Assembly: GCA_012523705.1 (NCBI GenBank)
Contig: JAAYTU010000014.1
Coordinates: 1-35,236 of the forward strand
Direction of reading: 5' to 3'
Length of the DNA: 35,236 nucleotides
From: Clostridiaceae bacterium
Lineage (GTDB): Bacteria; Bacillota; Clostridia; DSM-8532
In this document: piece after piece, positions 9,455 to 17,725 of the stretch
Layout of the letters: each line of letters opens with the position of its first letter
Position numbering within the stretch: position 1 is the stretch's first letter
Program-made: the position numbers and the translations under genes
The notes under the pieces: model-generated
Told to the model about the DNA's origin: nothing
The model's database searches: none
The model's input: the letters and a program-made list of their open reading frames with translations, nothing else

Positions 9455-9472
9455 TTGTTAATTATTTAACAA
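9455..9472. promoter_or_regulatory. Rex operator (perfect palindrome) upstream of adhE
   Basis: TTGTTAATTATTTAACAA is an exact match to the clostridial Rex consensus TTGTTAA-N4-TTAACAA. Rex is the NADH/NAD+-sensing repressor of fermentative genes such as adhE. The site lies in the adhE leader, about 80 bp before the start codon. Confidence 0.85.
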
Positions 9473-9507
9473 CGATGAATAAAAAAATATAGTCCTTATT
9501 CATCTCT

Positions 9508-9525
9508 TCGTTATTATTTTAACAA
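9508..9525. promoter_or_regulatory. second Rex-like site overlapping the adhE -10
   Basis: TCGTTATTATTTTAACAA matches the Rex palindrome at 7/7 positions in one half and 5/7 in the other. Its centre is 53 bp (about five helical turns) from the perfect site, and it covers the predicted -10 hexamer. Confidence 0.55.
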
Positions 9526-9544
9526 TAAATACACTGAATGTAAA
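9516..9544 (-). promoter_or_regulatory. adhE promoter
   Basis: Minus-strand TTTACA (9544-9539), 17-bp spacer, TAAAAT (9521-9516). The Rex-like site at 9508-9525 covers the -10 and the expected start. A TATAAT at 9428-9423, with a poor -35, could be a second promoter. Confidence 0.6.
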
Positions 9545-9612
9545 TAGTATATTGACAAAAATTTAACGAATCTTTTCCTATGCTATTGTGCAACATATAT
9601 ATATGCTTCTTT

Positions 9613-9741
9613 CTAACCCCCTTTTTGCTTACTCCTCTTTGTATCGTGACCAGTTCCCGGCACAGGCTCTCCACGGTTATCCTTTGGCCTGTCAGTATCA
9701 GGAAAGCGTTTTTCGTTATATGAGCGTTTTTTATCAGACAT
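9613..9741 (-). CDS. 42-residue charged small protein, unknown function
   Basis: Short ORF reading MSDKKRSYNEKRFPD and ending in KRSKQKGG. It is very rich in Lys, Arg, Asp and Gly, with no hydrophobic segment and no cysteine. What makes it credible is a near-perfect ribosome site (GAGGAGGG, 6 bp before the ATG) located between the divergent CPBP gene and adhE. It could be an intrinsically disordered peptide. No family recognised. A longer overlapping frame on the same strand (84 codons) has no such ribosome site and I consider it spurious. Confidence 0.55.
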   Translation of the reverse strand: MSDKKRSYNEKRFPDTDRPKDNRGEPVPGTGHDTKRSKQKGG

Positions 9742-9780
9742 AATATCCCTCCTCTGTTGATATCATTTACCAAATCATTA

Positions 9781-9809
9781 TTGATAATTCAAAAATTTGA
9801 CTGTATTAT
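9781..9809 (+). promoter_or_regulatory. promoter of the CPBP protease gene
   Basis: TTGATA (9781-9786), 17-bp spacer, TATTAT (9804-9809), with a GGAGG ribosome site at 9826-9830 before the ATG. Confidence 0.65.
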
Positions 9810-9836
9810 TAATTTATATAAATTCGGAGGTGTAAG

Positions 9837-10745
9837 ATGAAAAACTTGCTTAAAGGAATCGGTGCAGCATTAGGATACGTTGCTTTGTACTTAGCTGTGA
9901 ATTTCATTGTTATCTTTGTCGCTTCCTTCTATTATATTTTCTCGGAAGTATTTAAAGGTAGCGTAGAAGATTTTACGGCACCTGCCCTTGAAGATATTGT
10001 GATAACCTCTATAATGGATAACGCTATTGAATTTACTCTTATAGCTTCTATTTTAACACTTGTGCTATATTTAATTATTCAGGCTCTATGGAAAAAACCA
10101 ATTAAGCCTACACTTTATCTAAACTCCATCCCATTTAGAGATTGGTGGCCCGCCCCTCTATTGGGTATAACTTTAAATGTTTTCATATCTTTTTTTATGA
10201 CCTTACTGCCAATACCTGAGAATATTATGGAGGACTACTCAGAATTTGTAGGTTACAGTGATGAAATCACCTTAATGCTAATTATTTCGGTAGCAATAGT
10301 TGTTCCGATTTTTGAGGAAATAATGTTCAGGGGACTTGTAATGCGAAGTTTCAACAGAGGCATGCCCCTAGCCGTAGCCATCATCCTGCAGGCTATTGTC
10401 TTCGGCATACTCCACGGACATATAATCTCAATCTTTTATACTACCTTCTTAGGCATTATTCTTGGAGTATTAAGGGCCCGATACGACTCACTCTATCCTT
10501 GTATTTTGATCCACATGCTGTTTAACGGTGCAAATTTTATCATGCTGCCAATCTATAATATTCTCCCAGACACGAATCTGACATATATTATTATAACAGT
10601 TGTCTCCCTTGTTCTGTCGATTTTATTATTCAGAATAGCACTTAACAAGAGTAAAAACTACCTAATTATTAATAACATGAATGATAGCAAAACTTTAGAG
10701 CACGATGATAATCTGCATGAACAGGATATAGTCTCTTATAAATAA
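9837..10745 (+). CDS. CPBP-family intramembrane glutamic endopeptidase (Abi/Rce1-like)
   Basis: Polytopic membrane protein of 302 residues with about seven or eight hydrophobic segments. All three CPBP motifs are intact: EE at residues 160-161 with R165 (FEEIMFRG), H193 in FGILHGH, and H226/N230 in HMLFNGAN. The family includes the CAAX prenyl protease Rce1 and bacterial proteins involved in bacteriocin self-immunity or anti-sigma processing; the actual substrate here is unknown. The start ATG follows GGAGG with 6 bp spacing. The C-terminal about 35 residues are polar and presumably cytosolic. It appears monocistronic. Confidence 0.88.
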   Translation: MKNLLKGIGAALGYVALYLAVNFIVIFVASFYYIFSEVFKGSVEDFTAPALEDIVITSIMDNAIEFTLIASILTLVLYLIIQALWKKPIKPTLYLNSIPFRDWWPAPLLGITLNVFISFFMTLLPIPENIMEDYSEFVGYSDEITLMLIISVAIVVPIFEEIMFRGLVMRSFNRGMPLAVAIILQAIVFGILHGHIISIFYTTFLGIILGVLRARYDSLYPCILIHMLFNGANFIMLPIYNILPDTNLTYIIITVVSLVLSILLFRIALNKSKNYLIINNMNDSKTLEHDDNLHEQDIVSYK

Positions 10746-10775
10746 AGCATACGCTATGACAGAGATTTGGAAATT

Positions 10776-10863
10776 AAGGCATTTGTTGTTTTTTGAATTT
10801 ATGTATTCTTAATCTTTCATTAGTGCAAGATTCTTTTATAAAATACAAAACAGCAAATGCTTT
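10776..10863. repeat. long imperfect inverted repeat between CPBP and PEPCK genes
   Basis: The left arm AAGGCATTTGTTGTTTT and the right arm, whose reverse complement is AAAGCATTTGCTGTTTT, match at 15 of 17 positions, separated by about 50 bases. It follows the CPBP stop by 30 bp and may act as a terminator or mRNA 3' structure, though no clean U-tract follows. The rest of 10864-11060 shows only a candidate -10 TATAAT at 10979-10984 for the PEPCK gene, without a good -35. Confidence 0.5.
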
Positions 10864-11078
10864 AAAAATCCCGTTTGCCTCTTGATTGCTAAGTATATGT
10901 TCAATAATAGATACCCTCTTCTAAAAAGTAAATATGAAATTTTTAATTATTTCTCTTTCAATAATATTTCTTGTATTGTATAATAGGAATAATCACATTA
11001 ATATGGATAAGTTTTCGATTTTATTATGAAAATAAGCTAAATAACTTATTAATATTTCAACTGAAGGGAGAATGATTG

Positions 11079-12866
11079 ATGAACAAAAAACTAGATGCTT
11101 GGATAAAAGAAATGGTTGACCTATGTAAGCCTGATAAAGTTTACTGGTGTGATGGTTCTGAAGAAGAGAACAATCGCCTCTTAAAAGAAATGGTTGACTC
11201 CGGTATGGCAACTGAACTGCCAAAGCGCCCTGGAAGCTATCTTTTCCGCAGTGATCCATCTGACGTTGCACGTGTTGAGGGTAGAACCTACATTGCCTCA
11301 AAAAAAGAGGAAGATGCAGGCCCAACAAACAATTGGATTGATCCTGAAGAACTGAAGAAGACAATGACCGGGCTTTATGACGGATGTATGAAAGGTCGTA
11401 CAATGTATGTTATTCCTTTCTCCATGGGACCTGTAGGTTCACCTGCATCCAAAATTGGTATTGAGCTCACTGACAGCCCATATGTTGTTGTTAATATGCG
11501 TATTATGACTCGCATGGGCAAAGATGTATTAGATGTTTTGGGTGATGACGGAGAATTCGTACCATGCCTACATTCTATCGGTGCTCCATTAGAAGAGGGC
11601 CAGAAGGATGTTCCATGGCCTTGTGCTCCTATCGAGGAAAAATACATCAGCCACTTCCCTGAGGATAGAGCCATCTGGTCATACGGTTCAGGATACGGCG
11701 GAAACGCTCTTCTTGGAAAGAAATGCTTCGCTCTTCGTATTGCCTCTGTATTGGCTCGCGACGAGGGTTGGATGGCTGAACACATGCTTATACTAAAAAT
11801 TACAAGTCCTGAAGGCAAGGTAAACTATGTCTGCGGTGCTTTCCCGAGTGCTTGTGGAAAAACCAATCTGGCTATGCTTGTTCCAACAATTCCTGGCTGG
11901 AAGGTTGAGACTATCGGTGACGATATTGCATGGTTAAGATTCGGAGAAGACGGAAGACTTTACGCAATTAACCCTGAGGCAGGATTCTTTGGCGTTGCTC
12001 CCGGTACTTCAATGGATTCTAATCCAAATGCTATGCACAGCATTGAGAAAAATACAATTTTCACAAACGTTGCATTAACCGATGACGGAAATGTTTGGTG
12101 GGAAGGAATTGGCCATCCCGCTCCTGAACACGCTATTGATTGGCAAGGCAACGATTGGACTCCTGAGTCCGATACTAAGGCTGCACATCCAAATGCACGC
12201 TTTACAGCTCCTGCTAGTCAGTGTCCTGTTATCGCACCTGAATGGGAAGATCCAAAAGGTGTGCCCATTTCAGCAATTCTTGTTGGCGGTCGCCGTCCAA
12301 GCACAATTCCTCTGGTACATGAAAGCTTCGATTGGAATCACGGAGTATTCTTAGGATCCATCATGGGTTCAGAGATTACTGCTGCTGCAATTTCAGATAA
12401 AATTGGTCAGGTTCGCCGTGATCCGTTTGCAATGCTTCCATTCATAGGCTATCATGTAGGCGATTATCTGCAACATTGGCTTGATATCGGTGCAAATTCT
12501 GCTGACCAGAGCAAGCTTCCTAAGATTTTCTATGTCAACTGGTTCCGTAAGGACGAGAATGACAAGTTCATATGGCCTGGATATGGCGAGAACAGCCGTG
12601 TCCTCAAGTGGATCTGCGAAAGAGTATCTGGTGAAGGCGACGCTGTTAAGACAGCTATCGGTTATATGCCTTCAGCTGATGCAATCGATACAGAAGGCCT
12701 TGATATTAGCAAAGAAGCTTTAGAGGGAATTCTTGATGTTAACCACGATGAGTGGCTAAGAGAGGTTGAATCAGTTAAAGATCATTATAATAACTATGGT
12801 CCTAAGCTTCCGAAGGAGCTTTGGAATCAGCTTGCTGCTCTTGAAGAAAGACTGAAAAATGCTTAA
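11079..12866 (+). CDS. pckG: phosphoenolpyruvate carboxykinase (GTP)
   Basis: GTP-dependent PEPCK (595 aa, standard length of the GTP family), which interconverts oxaloacetate + GTP and PEP + CO2 + GDP in the cytosol. Diagnostic features: the P-loop FPSACGKTN with the hyper-reactive cysteine, [23 protein letters not shown], and the GTP-family [12 protein letters not shown] region. In many Clostridia this enzyme runs in the carboxylating direction, making oxaloacetate during glycolysis. I chose the ATG at 11079 over an adjacent TTG because AAGGGAG lies 8 bp upstream. It ends in a strong terminator, so it is probably monocistronic. Confidence 0.96.
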   Translation: MNKKLDAWIKEMVDLCKPDKVYWCDGSEEENNRLLKEMVDSGMATELPKRPGSYLFRSDPSDVARVEGRTYIASKKEEDAGPTNNWIDPEELKKTMTGLYDGCMKGRTMYVIPFSMGPVGSPASKIGIELTDSPYVVVNMRIMTRMGKDVLDVLGDDGEFVPCLHSIGAPLEEGQKDVPWPCAPIEEKYISHFPEDRAIWSYGSGYGGNALLGKKCFALRIASVLARDEGWMAEHMLILKITSPEGKVNYVCGAFPSACGKTNLAMLVPTIPGWKVETIGDDIAWLRFGEDGRLYAINPEAGFFGVAPGTSMDSNPNAMHSIEKNTIFTNVALTDDGNVWWEGIGHPAPEHAIDWQGNDWTPESDTKAAHPNARFTAPASQCPVIAPEWEDPKGVPISAILVGGRRPSTIPLVHESFDWNHGVFLGSIMGSEITAAAISDKIGQVRRDPFAMLPFIGYHVGDYLQHWLDIGANSADQSKLPKIFYVNWFRKDENDKFIWPGYGENSRVLKWICERVSGEGDAVKTAIGYMPSADAIDTEGLDISKEALEGILDVNHDEWLREVESVKDHYNNYGPKLPKELWNQLAALEERLKNA

Positions 12867-12882
12867 TTAAGCAAAATATACC

Positions 12883-12920
12883 AGACCACCTTAAAGCCAA
12901 ACGCTTGGGGTGGTCTTTTT
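12883..12920 (+). terminator. intrinsic terminator after pckG
   Basis: Arms AGACCACC/GGTGGTCT with an inner AAGC/GCTT pairing, followed by TTTTT. Confidence 0.88.
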
Positions 12921-12960
12921 ATATCAAAAATGCACAACGAAAAAACTCCCCCACACAGAG

Positions 12961-13045
12961 CCCTGACACATTTATGGCGAAAGGCTAGACCTCACTAATA
13001 AGTGCCTCGACTTCATCACAAAACCCTGACACATTTTAATGGTGA
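12961..13045. repeat. pair of direct repeats in the pckG-pulA gap
   Basis: CCCTGACACATTTATGGCGA at 12961-12980 and CCCTGACACATTTTAATGG at 13024-13042 are 63 bp apart. Between them is a small dyad (CACT-AATA-AGTG). The remaining gap to 13191 holds only a possible -10 TATAAT at 13133-13138. Confidence 0.6.
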
Positions 13046-13191
13046 AGACAAAGCCGTTTAATGATATAATCTGACTGAATTTAGATATCAGCAACTAGCC
13101 ATAAAAAATTAAAATCACTACTAAAAAGTGGGTATAATAATATAATTGTAATGATACTAATACCATAAACCACCGTTTTCTGGAGGAGATT

Positions 13192-15720
13192 ATGCTTAAA
13201 ATATACTATTATCGCTATGATCAGGATTACTTCGGCTGGGAGCTTTGGATCTGGCAGAAGGGTCGTGAGGGATCTTTATTTATGTTCAATTCACAGGAGT
13301 ATCTTAACTCCGATATTGAAAAGGCTGCTATGGTAGCTGAGATAGATGTCTCCGCCTTTGAAAACAACGAAATAGGTATTATTGTGCGCCGTGGGGGCTG
13401 GCATGAGAGAGATTATTATCTGGACAGATACTTCCTCATGTCCGAAACAGCAAAGACCGATACCGAGTGCATCTATATAGTTCAGGACACTGCTGAAATA
13501 TTCAATTCATTAGACGAATTAAGGCTCACACCGGGATTCGAAAACGCAATCTTCAATAATTTCCGGGAAATATATGTGCGCCTTCAGGCTCCTGCTTTGC
13601 GTAGCCTGGAAAACGATCCCTTTGAAGTATATCAGGATGGTCAAAGTGTGCCTATAAGGCATGTTACACCAATACGCGGGTCAAGAGAATTTATTATATC
13701 CCTTAAAAAGGATATGAAACTCGGTTCGACCTATTCAGTTCATAAACCCGGATTCAGAATAGGCTATGTTGATTATGGAGTAATATATGATACTCAGGAA
13801 TTTTCAAATCAATTTACCTATGATCAGGATGATTTAGGCGCTACATGGTCTCCTGACTTAACGGTCTTTAAGGCATGGGCTCCCATTGCATCCTCCATGT
13901 TTTTAAATTTATATTCAACAGGCTCAGGGGAAAGCTTTATAAAGACTATAGAGATGACACGCCAAAAATATGGGGTATGGGAGACACAGGTTATGGGTGA
14001 CTTGTCGGGGGTTTATTATACCTTTAGCGCCACCAACCTGGGTAAGACTTATGAGGCAGCCGATCCTTACGCAGTATCTTCAGGTGTGAACGGCAGACGA
14101 AGTATGGTTGTAAACCCTGGATTAACTAATCCTGAGGGCTGGGAAAACATTCATCATAAGCTTCTTATAAATCCCACCGATGCCGTACTTTACGAAGTTC
14201 ATATAAGAGATATTACTATCCATCCAAGCTCAGGTGTACAATATCCCGGTAAGTTCCTGGGCTTAGCTCAGAAGGATAGCCAATCATCCGAAGCTCTTCC
14301 CACTGGACTATCACATTTAGTAGATTTGGGCATAACCCATGTTCATCTCATGCCCATTTTCGACTATTTTACAGTCGATGAAACCAAACCCTTGGAAAGC
14401 CAGTACAACTGGGGTTATGACCCAACCAATTATAATGTACCCGAGGGCTCCTATTCTACTGACCAGCATGATGGTTACAACCGGGTCAAAGAGCTTAAAG
14501 AAATGATTAAAGCAATAAAAGAGTGTGACATCGGAGTTGTTATGGATGTTGTCTATAATCATACCTACAAAACCATGGATTCTGATTTTAATAAGCTTGT
14601 TCCCGGCTATTATTACCGCAGAGATCAGCAGGGTACATTTTCAAATGGCTCCGGTTGCGGAAATGAGATTGCTTCTGAGCGTTCCATGGTAAGAAACTTT
14701 ATCCTGATTTCTGTTCAAAGATGGGCTTCTGAGTATAAAATAGACGGTTTCAGATTTGACCTAATGGGCCTTACCGATATTGATACAATGAACGATGTGA
14801 GATTGGCTTTAGACAGAATAAGTCCATCAATCATTCTTTACGGGGAGGGCTGGACTGGGGGAGCTTCACAATTAAAGGGTTATGAGGCAGCCACAAAGAC
14901 AAATGCACCAAAGCTCAACAGAGTTGGCTTTTTCAATGATAATTCCAGAGATGCTATAAAGGGTGACAATTTTCATCCGCACGATACCGGCTTCATCACA
15001 GGAAACTACAAATATAAGGAAGGCGTAAAATTTGGTGTGTCGGGTGCTGTTTTCCATCCTGCAATTGATTACACAAAGGTTAACTACTCAGGTCATCCCT
15101 GGGCAAGCTATCCCTGGCATTGCGTGAATTATGTGGCATCTCATGATAATCTTACTTTGTATGACAAGCTGATGGCAAGCCGTCCTGATTTAAGCTACAG
15201 CGAGCATTGTAGGCTTGTTAATCTGGCAAACGCTATTGTATTGACCTCTCAGGGCATCCCCTTTTTAATGCTTGGAATTGATATGATGAGATCCAAAAAA
15301 GGGGAGCATAATTCCTACAATTTGCCTGATGATATCAATCAGATTGATTGGTCTGCAAAGTTTAAAAATCAGCAGGTGTTTAATTATCACAAAGGCCTGA
15401 TTTCACTTAGAAAGGCTCACCCTGCTTTTCGCATGATATCCAGCGAAGAGGTAAGAAGAAATATCACCTTTTATCCTACCCCCGATTGGCTTATCTCCTT
15501 CTCTATTAATAATTTTGCAAATAATGACTCCTGGAAAACCATATTCGTTGCCTATAATGCCGGAATATACAATGAGACAATTGATCTTCCCAAATACGGT
15601 GAATGGGTGGTTGTAGCAGAGGATCAGCAGGCTGGAACAGAACCTATAAGATCCTTTACAGGCAATAAGGTGGAAGTCAGATACAGAAGCGCTACTGTAC
15701 TCTATCTTGACGAAAGATAG
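13192..15720 (+). CDS. pulA: type I pullulanase (GH13), intracellular
   Basis: Debranching enzyme hydrolysing alpha-1,6 bonds in pullulan, limit dextrins or glycogen. The 842-residue protein has no signal peptide, so it should act in the cytosol. Domain order: an N-terminal starch-binding-like domain (about 1-100), an intermediate domain, a CBM48-like domain (about 205-310), then the GH13 barrel and a beta-rich C-terminal domain. Pullulanase hallmarks are YNWGYDP (about 404), DVVYNH (about 451), GFRFDLMG with the nucleophile Asp (about 518), GEGWT with the acid Glu (about 550) and SHDN (about 649). GGAGGAG lies 4 bp before the ATG. It probably works with storage-glucan metabolism; the right-edge gene also carries a starch-binding module. 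Confidence 0.94.
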   Translation: MLKIYYYRYDQDYFGWELWIWQKGREGSLFMFNSQEYLNSDIEKAAMVAEIDVSAFENNEIGIIVRRGGWHERDYYLDRYFLMSETAKTDTECIYIVQDTAEIFNSLDELRLTPGFENAIFNNFREIYVRLQAPALRSLENDPFEVYQDGQSVPIRHVTPIRGSREFIISLKKDMKLGSTYSVHKPGFRIGYVDYGVIYDTQEFSNQFTYDQDDLGATWSPDLTVFKAWAPIASSMFLNLYSTGSGESFIKTIEMTRQKYGVWETQVMGDLSGVYYTFSATNLGKTYEAADPYAVSSGVNGRRSMVVNPGLTNPEGWENIHHKLLINPTDAVLYEVHIRDITIHPSSGVQYPGKFLGLAQKDSQSSEALPTGLSHLVDLGITHVHLMPIFDYFTVDETKPLESQYNWGYDPTNYNVPEGSYSTDQHDGYNRVKELKEMIKAIKECDIGVVMDVVYNHTYKTMDSDFNKLVPGYYYRRDQQGTFSNGSGCGNEIASERSMVRNFILISVQRWASEYKIDGFRFDLMGLTDIDTMNDVRLALDRISPSIILYGEGWTGGASQLKGYEAATKTNAPKLNRVGFFNDNSRDAIKGDNFHPHDTGFITGNYKYKEGVKFGVSGAVFHPAIDYTKVNYSGHPWASYPWHCVNYVASHDNLTLYDKLMASRPDLSYSEHCRLVNLANAIVLTSQGIPFLMLGIDMMRSKKGEHNSYNLPDDINQIDWSAKFKNQQVFNYHKGLISLRKAHPAFRMISSEEVRRNITFYPTPDWLISFSINNFANNDSWKTIFVAYNAGIYNETIDLPKYGEWVVVAEDQQAGTEPIRSFTGNKVEVRYRSATVLYLDER

Positions 15721-15855
15721 AAAAAATTTTCATATTATGTTATATCATGCACGCAGGTATGATAGAATAATTTTTAGCATGCTGAATGGTTTGACCGAAT
15801 GACGAATGTAAAGGTTCTAAACCTAGTTTACTAAGAAAGAACAGGAGAAGAATAC

Positions 15856-17472
15856 ATGAAGAAGAAAAACAATAATCTGATCCTCTATATTACCTCATTT
15901 CTATCAGGCATGACCGTTATGGCCGTTGAACTATCTTGTTCAAGGCTCTTAGCTCCTTATTTCAGTTCCTCACAGATAGTTTGGTCAGTAATCATCGGCC
16001 TTATTATGATTTGTATGAGTGTAGGTAATATTTTAGGAGGAAGAAGCGCAGACAAACACGGAAGCTTAAATCGCCTTTATGTCTATATCTGGATTGCTTC
16101 GATCTGGGTTGCCCTTATCCCTTTTATTGCGAAATACCTAATCGCTCTAGTTGCAGGCGGTCTTATTCTATTGTTTCCAAGCAGCAACTTGGTTGTTGCA
16201 GGTTCGGCCCTATCCTGCCTGATCATTTTCTCTCTTCCAATGATTCTTTTAGGCATGGTTTCACCATATCTTGTGAAGCTCGGAGTTGAGGATACCGAAA
16301 ACAGTGGCAAGATCACAGGGCAAATATATGCTATGGGTACTATAGGAAGCATTATTGGAACCTTTATCCCCACCTTCCTTACTATCCCGTACATAGGCAC
16401 AAGCAAAACATTTTTATTGTTCGCACTGCTTCTCAATATTGTATGCGCACTTTATTTCATACTCTCCCGTAAAAACGGGCTACGAAACACTATAACAGCC
16501 ATCCTAGTATTTGTATTATTACTTATTCCAATAAACGATTCCTATGCATTCTGGAAATCCGATATAGTGTATGAAGGGGAATCCCTGTACAACTATTTAC
16601 AGGTGGAAGAAACCGATGATTCGGTTATTCTTTCTACTAATGTAGCCTTTGGCGTACAATCCATCTATAAAAAGGATGGTTCCCTTTCAGGCTACTACTA
16701 TGAATATGCCCTTATGGCGCCTTATTTTATTGAAGATATGTCTCCTGAAAAAGAGCTTGATGTATTGGTCTTAGGCCTTGGAACAGGCACATACCCAAAG
16801 CAGATGAAAAAATATATTCCTAATGTAAGTATTGATGCCGTAGAAATAGACCAGAAAATTGCTGACTTGGCCTATGAATATTTTAACCTTCAGGAAGATG
16901 AGGCTAATGTATTCGTTAATGACGGACGCAGCTTTCTTTCAACACCAGATGCCAGACAGTATGATATAATCCTGGCCGACGCCTATCAGGACATCACTGT
17001 CCCCTTTCATATGTCAACAGTAGAGTTTTTCCAAGAGGTAAAGGATCACCTTAAGCCTGGAGGTGTCTTAATAGTCAATGTCAATATAAAATCGGGAAGT
17101 TTTACAGGAGTTCCTGAGTATCTGGCCAATACAGTAAAAAGCCTTTTTAATAAGGTTTACAGGGCAGACCTCAGACAGGTCACAAACTCCCTCTTATTTG
17201 TAAGTGATGATGTAAACATGATTGAAAACTATAAGACCAATGCAAAGGCTCAAATAGACGAAAACAATGATCTTTATTATATTTCAAGATATATCGAAGA
17301 TAATTTAGTTGAAATGACCGAGGACACTCTGTTATTAACTGATGATTTAGCTCCTGTCGAAATTCTGGGGCAAAGAGCCTTGGCTGAGATTGTTTCATCA
17401 GAGGTAGCGAGTTTCAGAAGTAATGTGGAAGGAAAGAGTATTTCTGAAATATTTGATTATCTTACAAACTGA
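15856..17472 (+). CDS. membrane-anchored spermidine synthase-like protein (fused MFS/spermidine synthase)
   Basis: 538 residues in two halves. Residues 1-215 form six or seven transmembrane helices resembling half of a major-facilitator transporter (includes GRSADKHGSLNRLYVY). Residues 225-500 form a Rossmann aminopropyltransferase domain: the SAM-binding glycine loop is LGLGTGTYPKQ (GGGDGG in classic SpeE), then VEIDQKIADLA, NDGRSF and the catalytic-type aspartate in ILADAYQD. Such fusions are common in bacteria, but their products are seldom demonstrated. The substitutions in the glycine loop leave open whether it makes spermidine. AGGAGAAG precedes the ATG. The 135-bp gap after pulA shows no clear promoter or terminator, so co-transcription with pulA is possible. 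Confidence 0.85.
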   Translation: MKKKNNNLILYITSFLSGMTVMAVELSCSRLLAPYFSSSQIVWSVIIGLIMICMSVGNILGGRSADKHGSLNRLYVYIWIASIWVALIPFIAKYLIALVAGGLILLFPSSNLVVAGSALSCLIIFSLPMILLGMVSPYLVKLGVEDTENSGKITGQIYAMGTIGSIIGTFIPTFLTIPYIGTSKTFLLFALLLNIVCALYFILSRKNGLRNTITAILVFVLLLIPINDSYAFWKSDIVYEGESLYNYLQVEETDDSVILSTNVAFGVQSIYKKDGSLSGYYYEYALMAPYFIEDMSPEKELDVLVLGLGTGTYPKQMKKYIPNVSIDAVEIDQKIADLAYEYFNLQEDEANVFVNDGRSFLSTPDARQYDIILADAYQDITVPFHMSTVEFFQEVKDHLKPGGVLIVNVNIKSGSFTGVPEYLANTVKSLFNKVYRADLRQVTNSLLFVSDDVNMIENYKTNAKAQIDENNDLYYISRYIEDNLVEMTEDTLLLTDDLAPVEILGQRALAEIVSSEVASFRSNVEGKSISEIFDYLTN

Positions 17473-17486
17473 TGGACTCAATAACA

Positions 17487-17630
17487 TTATTTATTGCCCG
17501 CTTTATTATTCTGGTTGTCATGGTATTCTTGATAAATTACAAATAAATCGATTAAGTCACCTATCACAACCAAGATAGCACTTATCACTGTCAGCTTAGT
17601 AATGTTGAATCTTCGGTTATTAAGTCCCAT
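17487..17630 (-). CDS. 47-residue single-pass membrane peptide, unknown function
   Basis: Minus-strand ORF beginning MGLNNRRFNITKLTVISAIL and ending DNQNNKAGNK. One clear transmembrane helix spans about residues 11-33, interrupted by GDLID, with a basic N-terminus (NRR) and a polar C-terminus; the positive-inside rule puts the N-terminus in the cytosol. CCGGAG lies 6-7 bp before the ATG. It occupies the gap between two convergent genes, downstream of the large secreted protein and its terminator. Not assigned to any family; compositionally it could be a small regulatory membrane protein or a toxin-like peptide. Confidence 0.55.
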   Translation of the reverse strand: MGLNNRRFNITKLTVISAILVVIGDLIDLFVIYQEYHDNQNNKAGNK

Positions 17631-17679
17631 AGAACACTCCGGGTAAAGCCATTAATCAATATATTATATTCTACAGGAT

Positions 17680-17720
17680 AAAAGACGGTTCTGCGTCCTA
17701 ATTAGACACAGAACCGTCCA
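17680..17720 (-). terminator. intrinsic terminator / palindrome after the secreted protein gene
   Basis: On the minus strand GACGGTTCTGTGTC pairs with the GACGCAGAACCGTC arm around a TAATTA loop and is followed by TTTTAT. The sequence resembles short palindromes recurring in clostridial intergenic DNA. Confidence 0.8.
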
Positions 17721-17725
17721 CTGTC

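Noticed and set aside
9552-9586. TTGACA on the plus strand as a promoter
   Set aside because: The nearest TATGCT is 21 bp away, too far for a normal sigma-A promoter, and no plus-strand gene follows closely.
9519-9773. 84-codon minus-strand ORF between adhE and the CPBP gene
   Set aside because: It lacks a ribosome site and overlaps the adhE promoter; the 42-codon ORF in another frame has a strong ribosome site and better composition.
10993-11818. Minus-strand ORFs over the start of pckG
   Set aside because: They are antisense shadows of the conserved PEPCK frame, with no ribosome site or recognisable domain.
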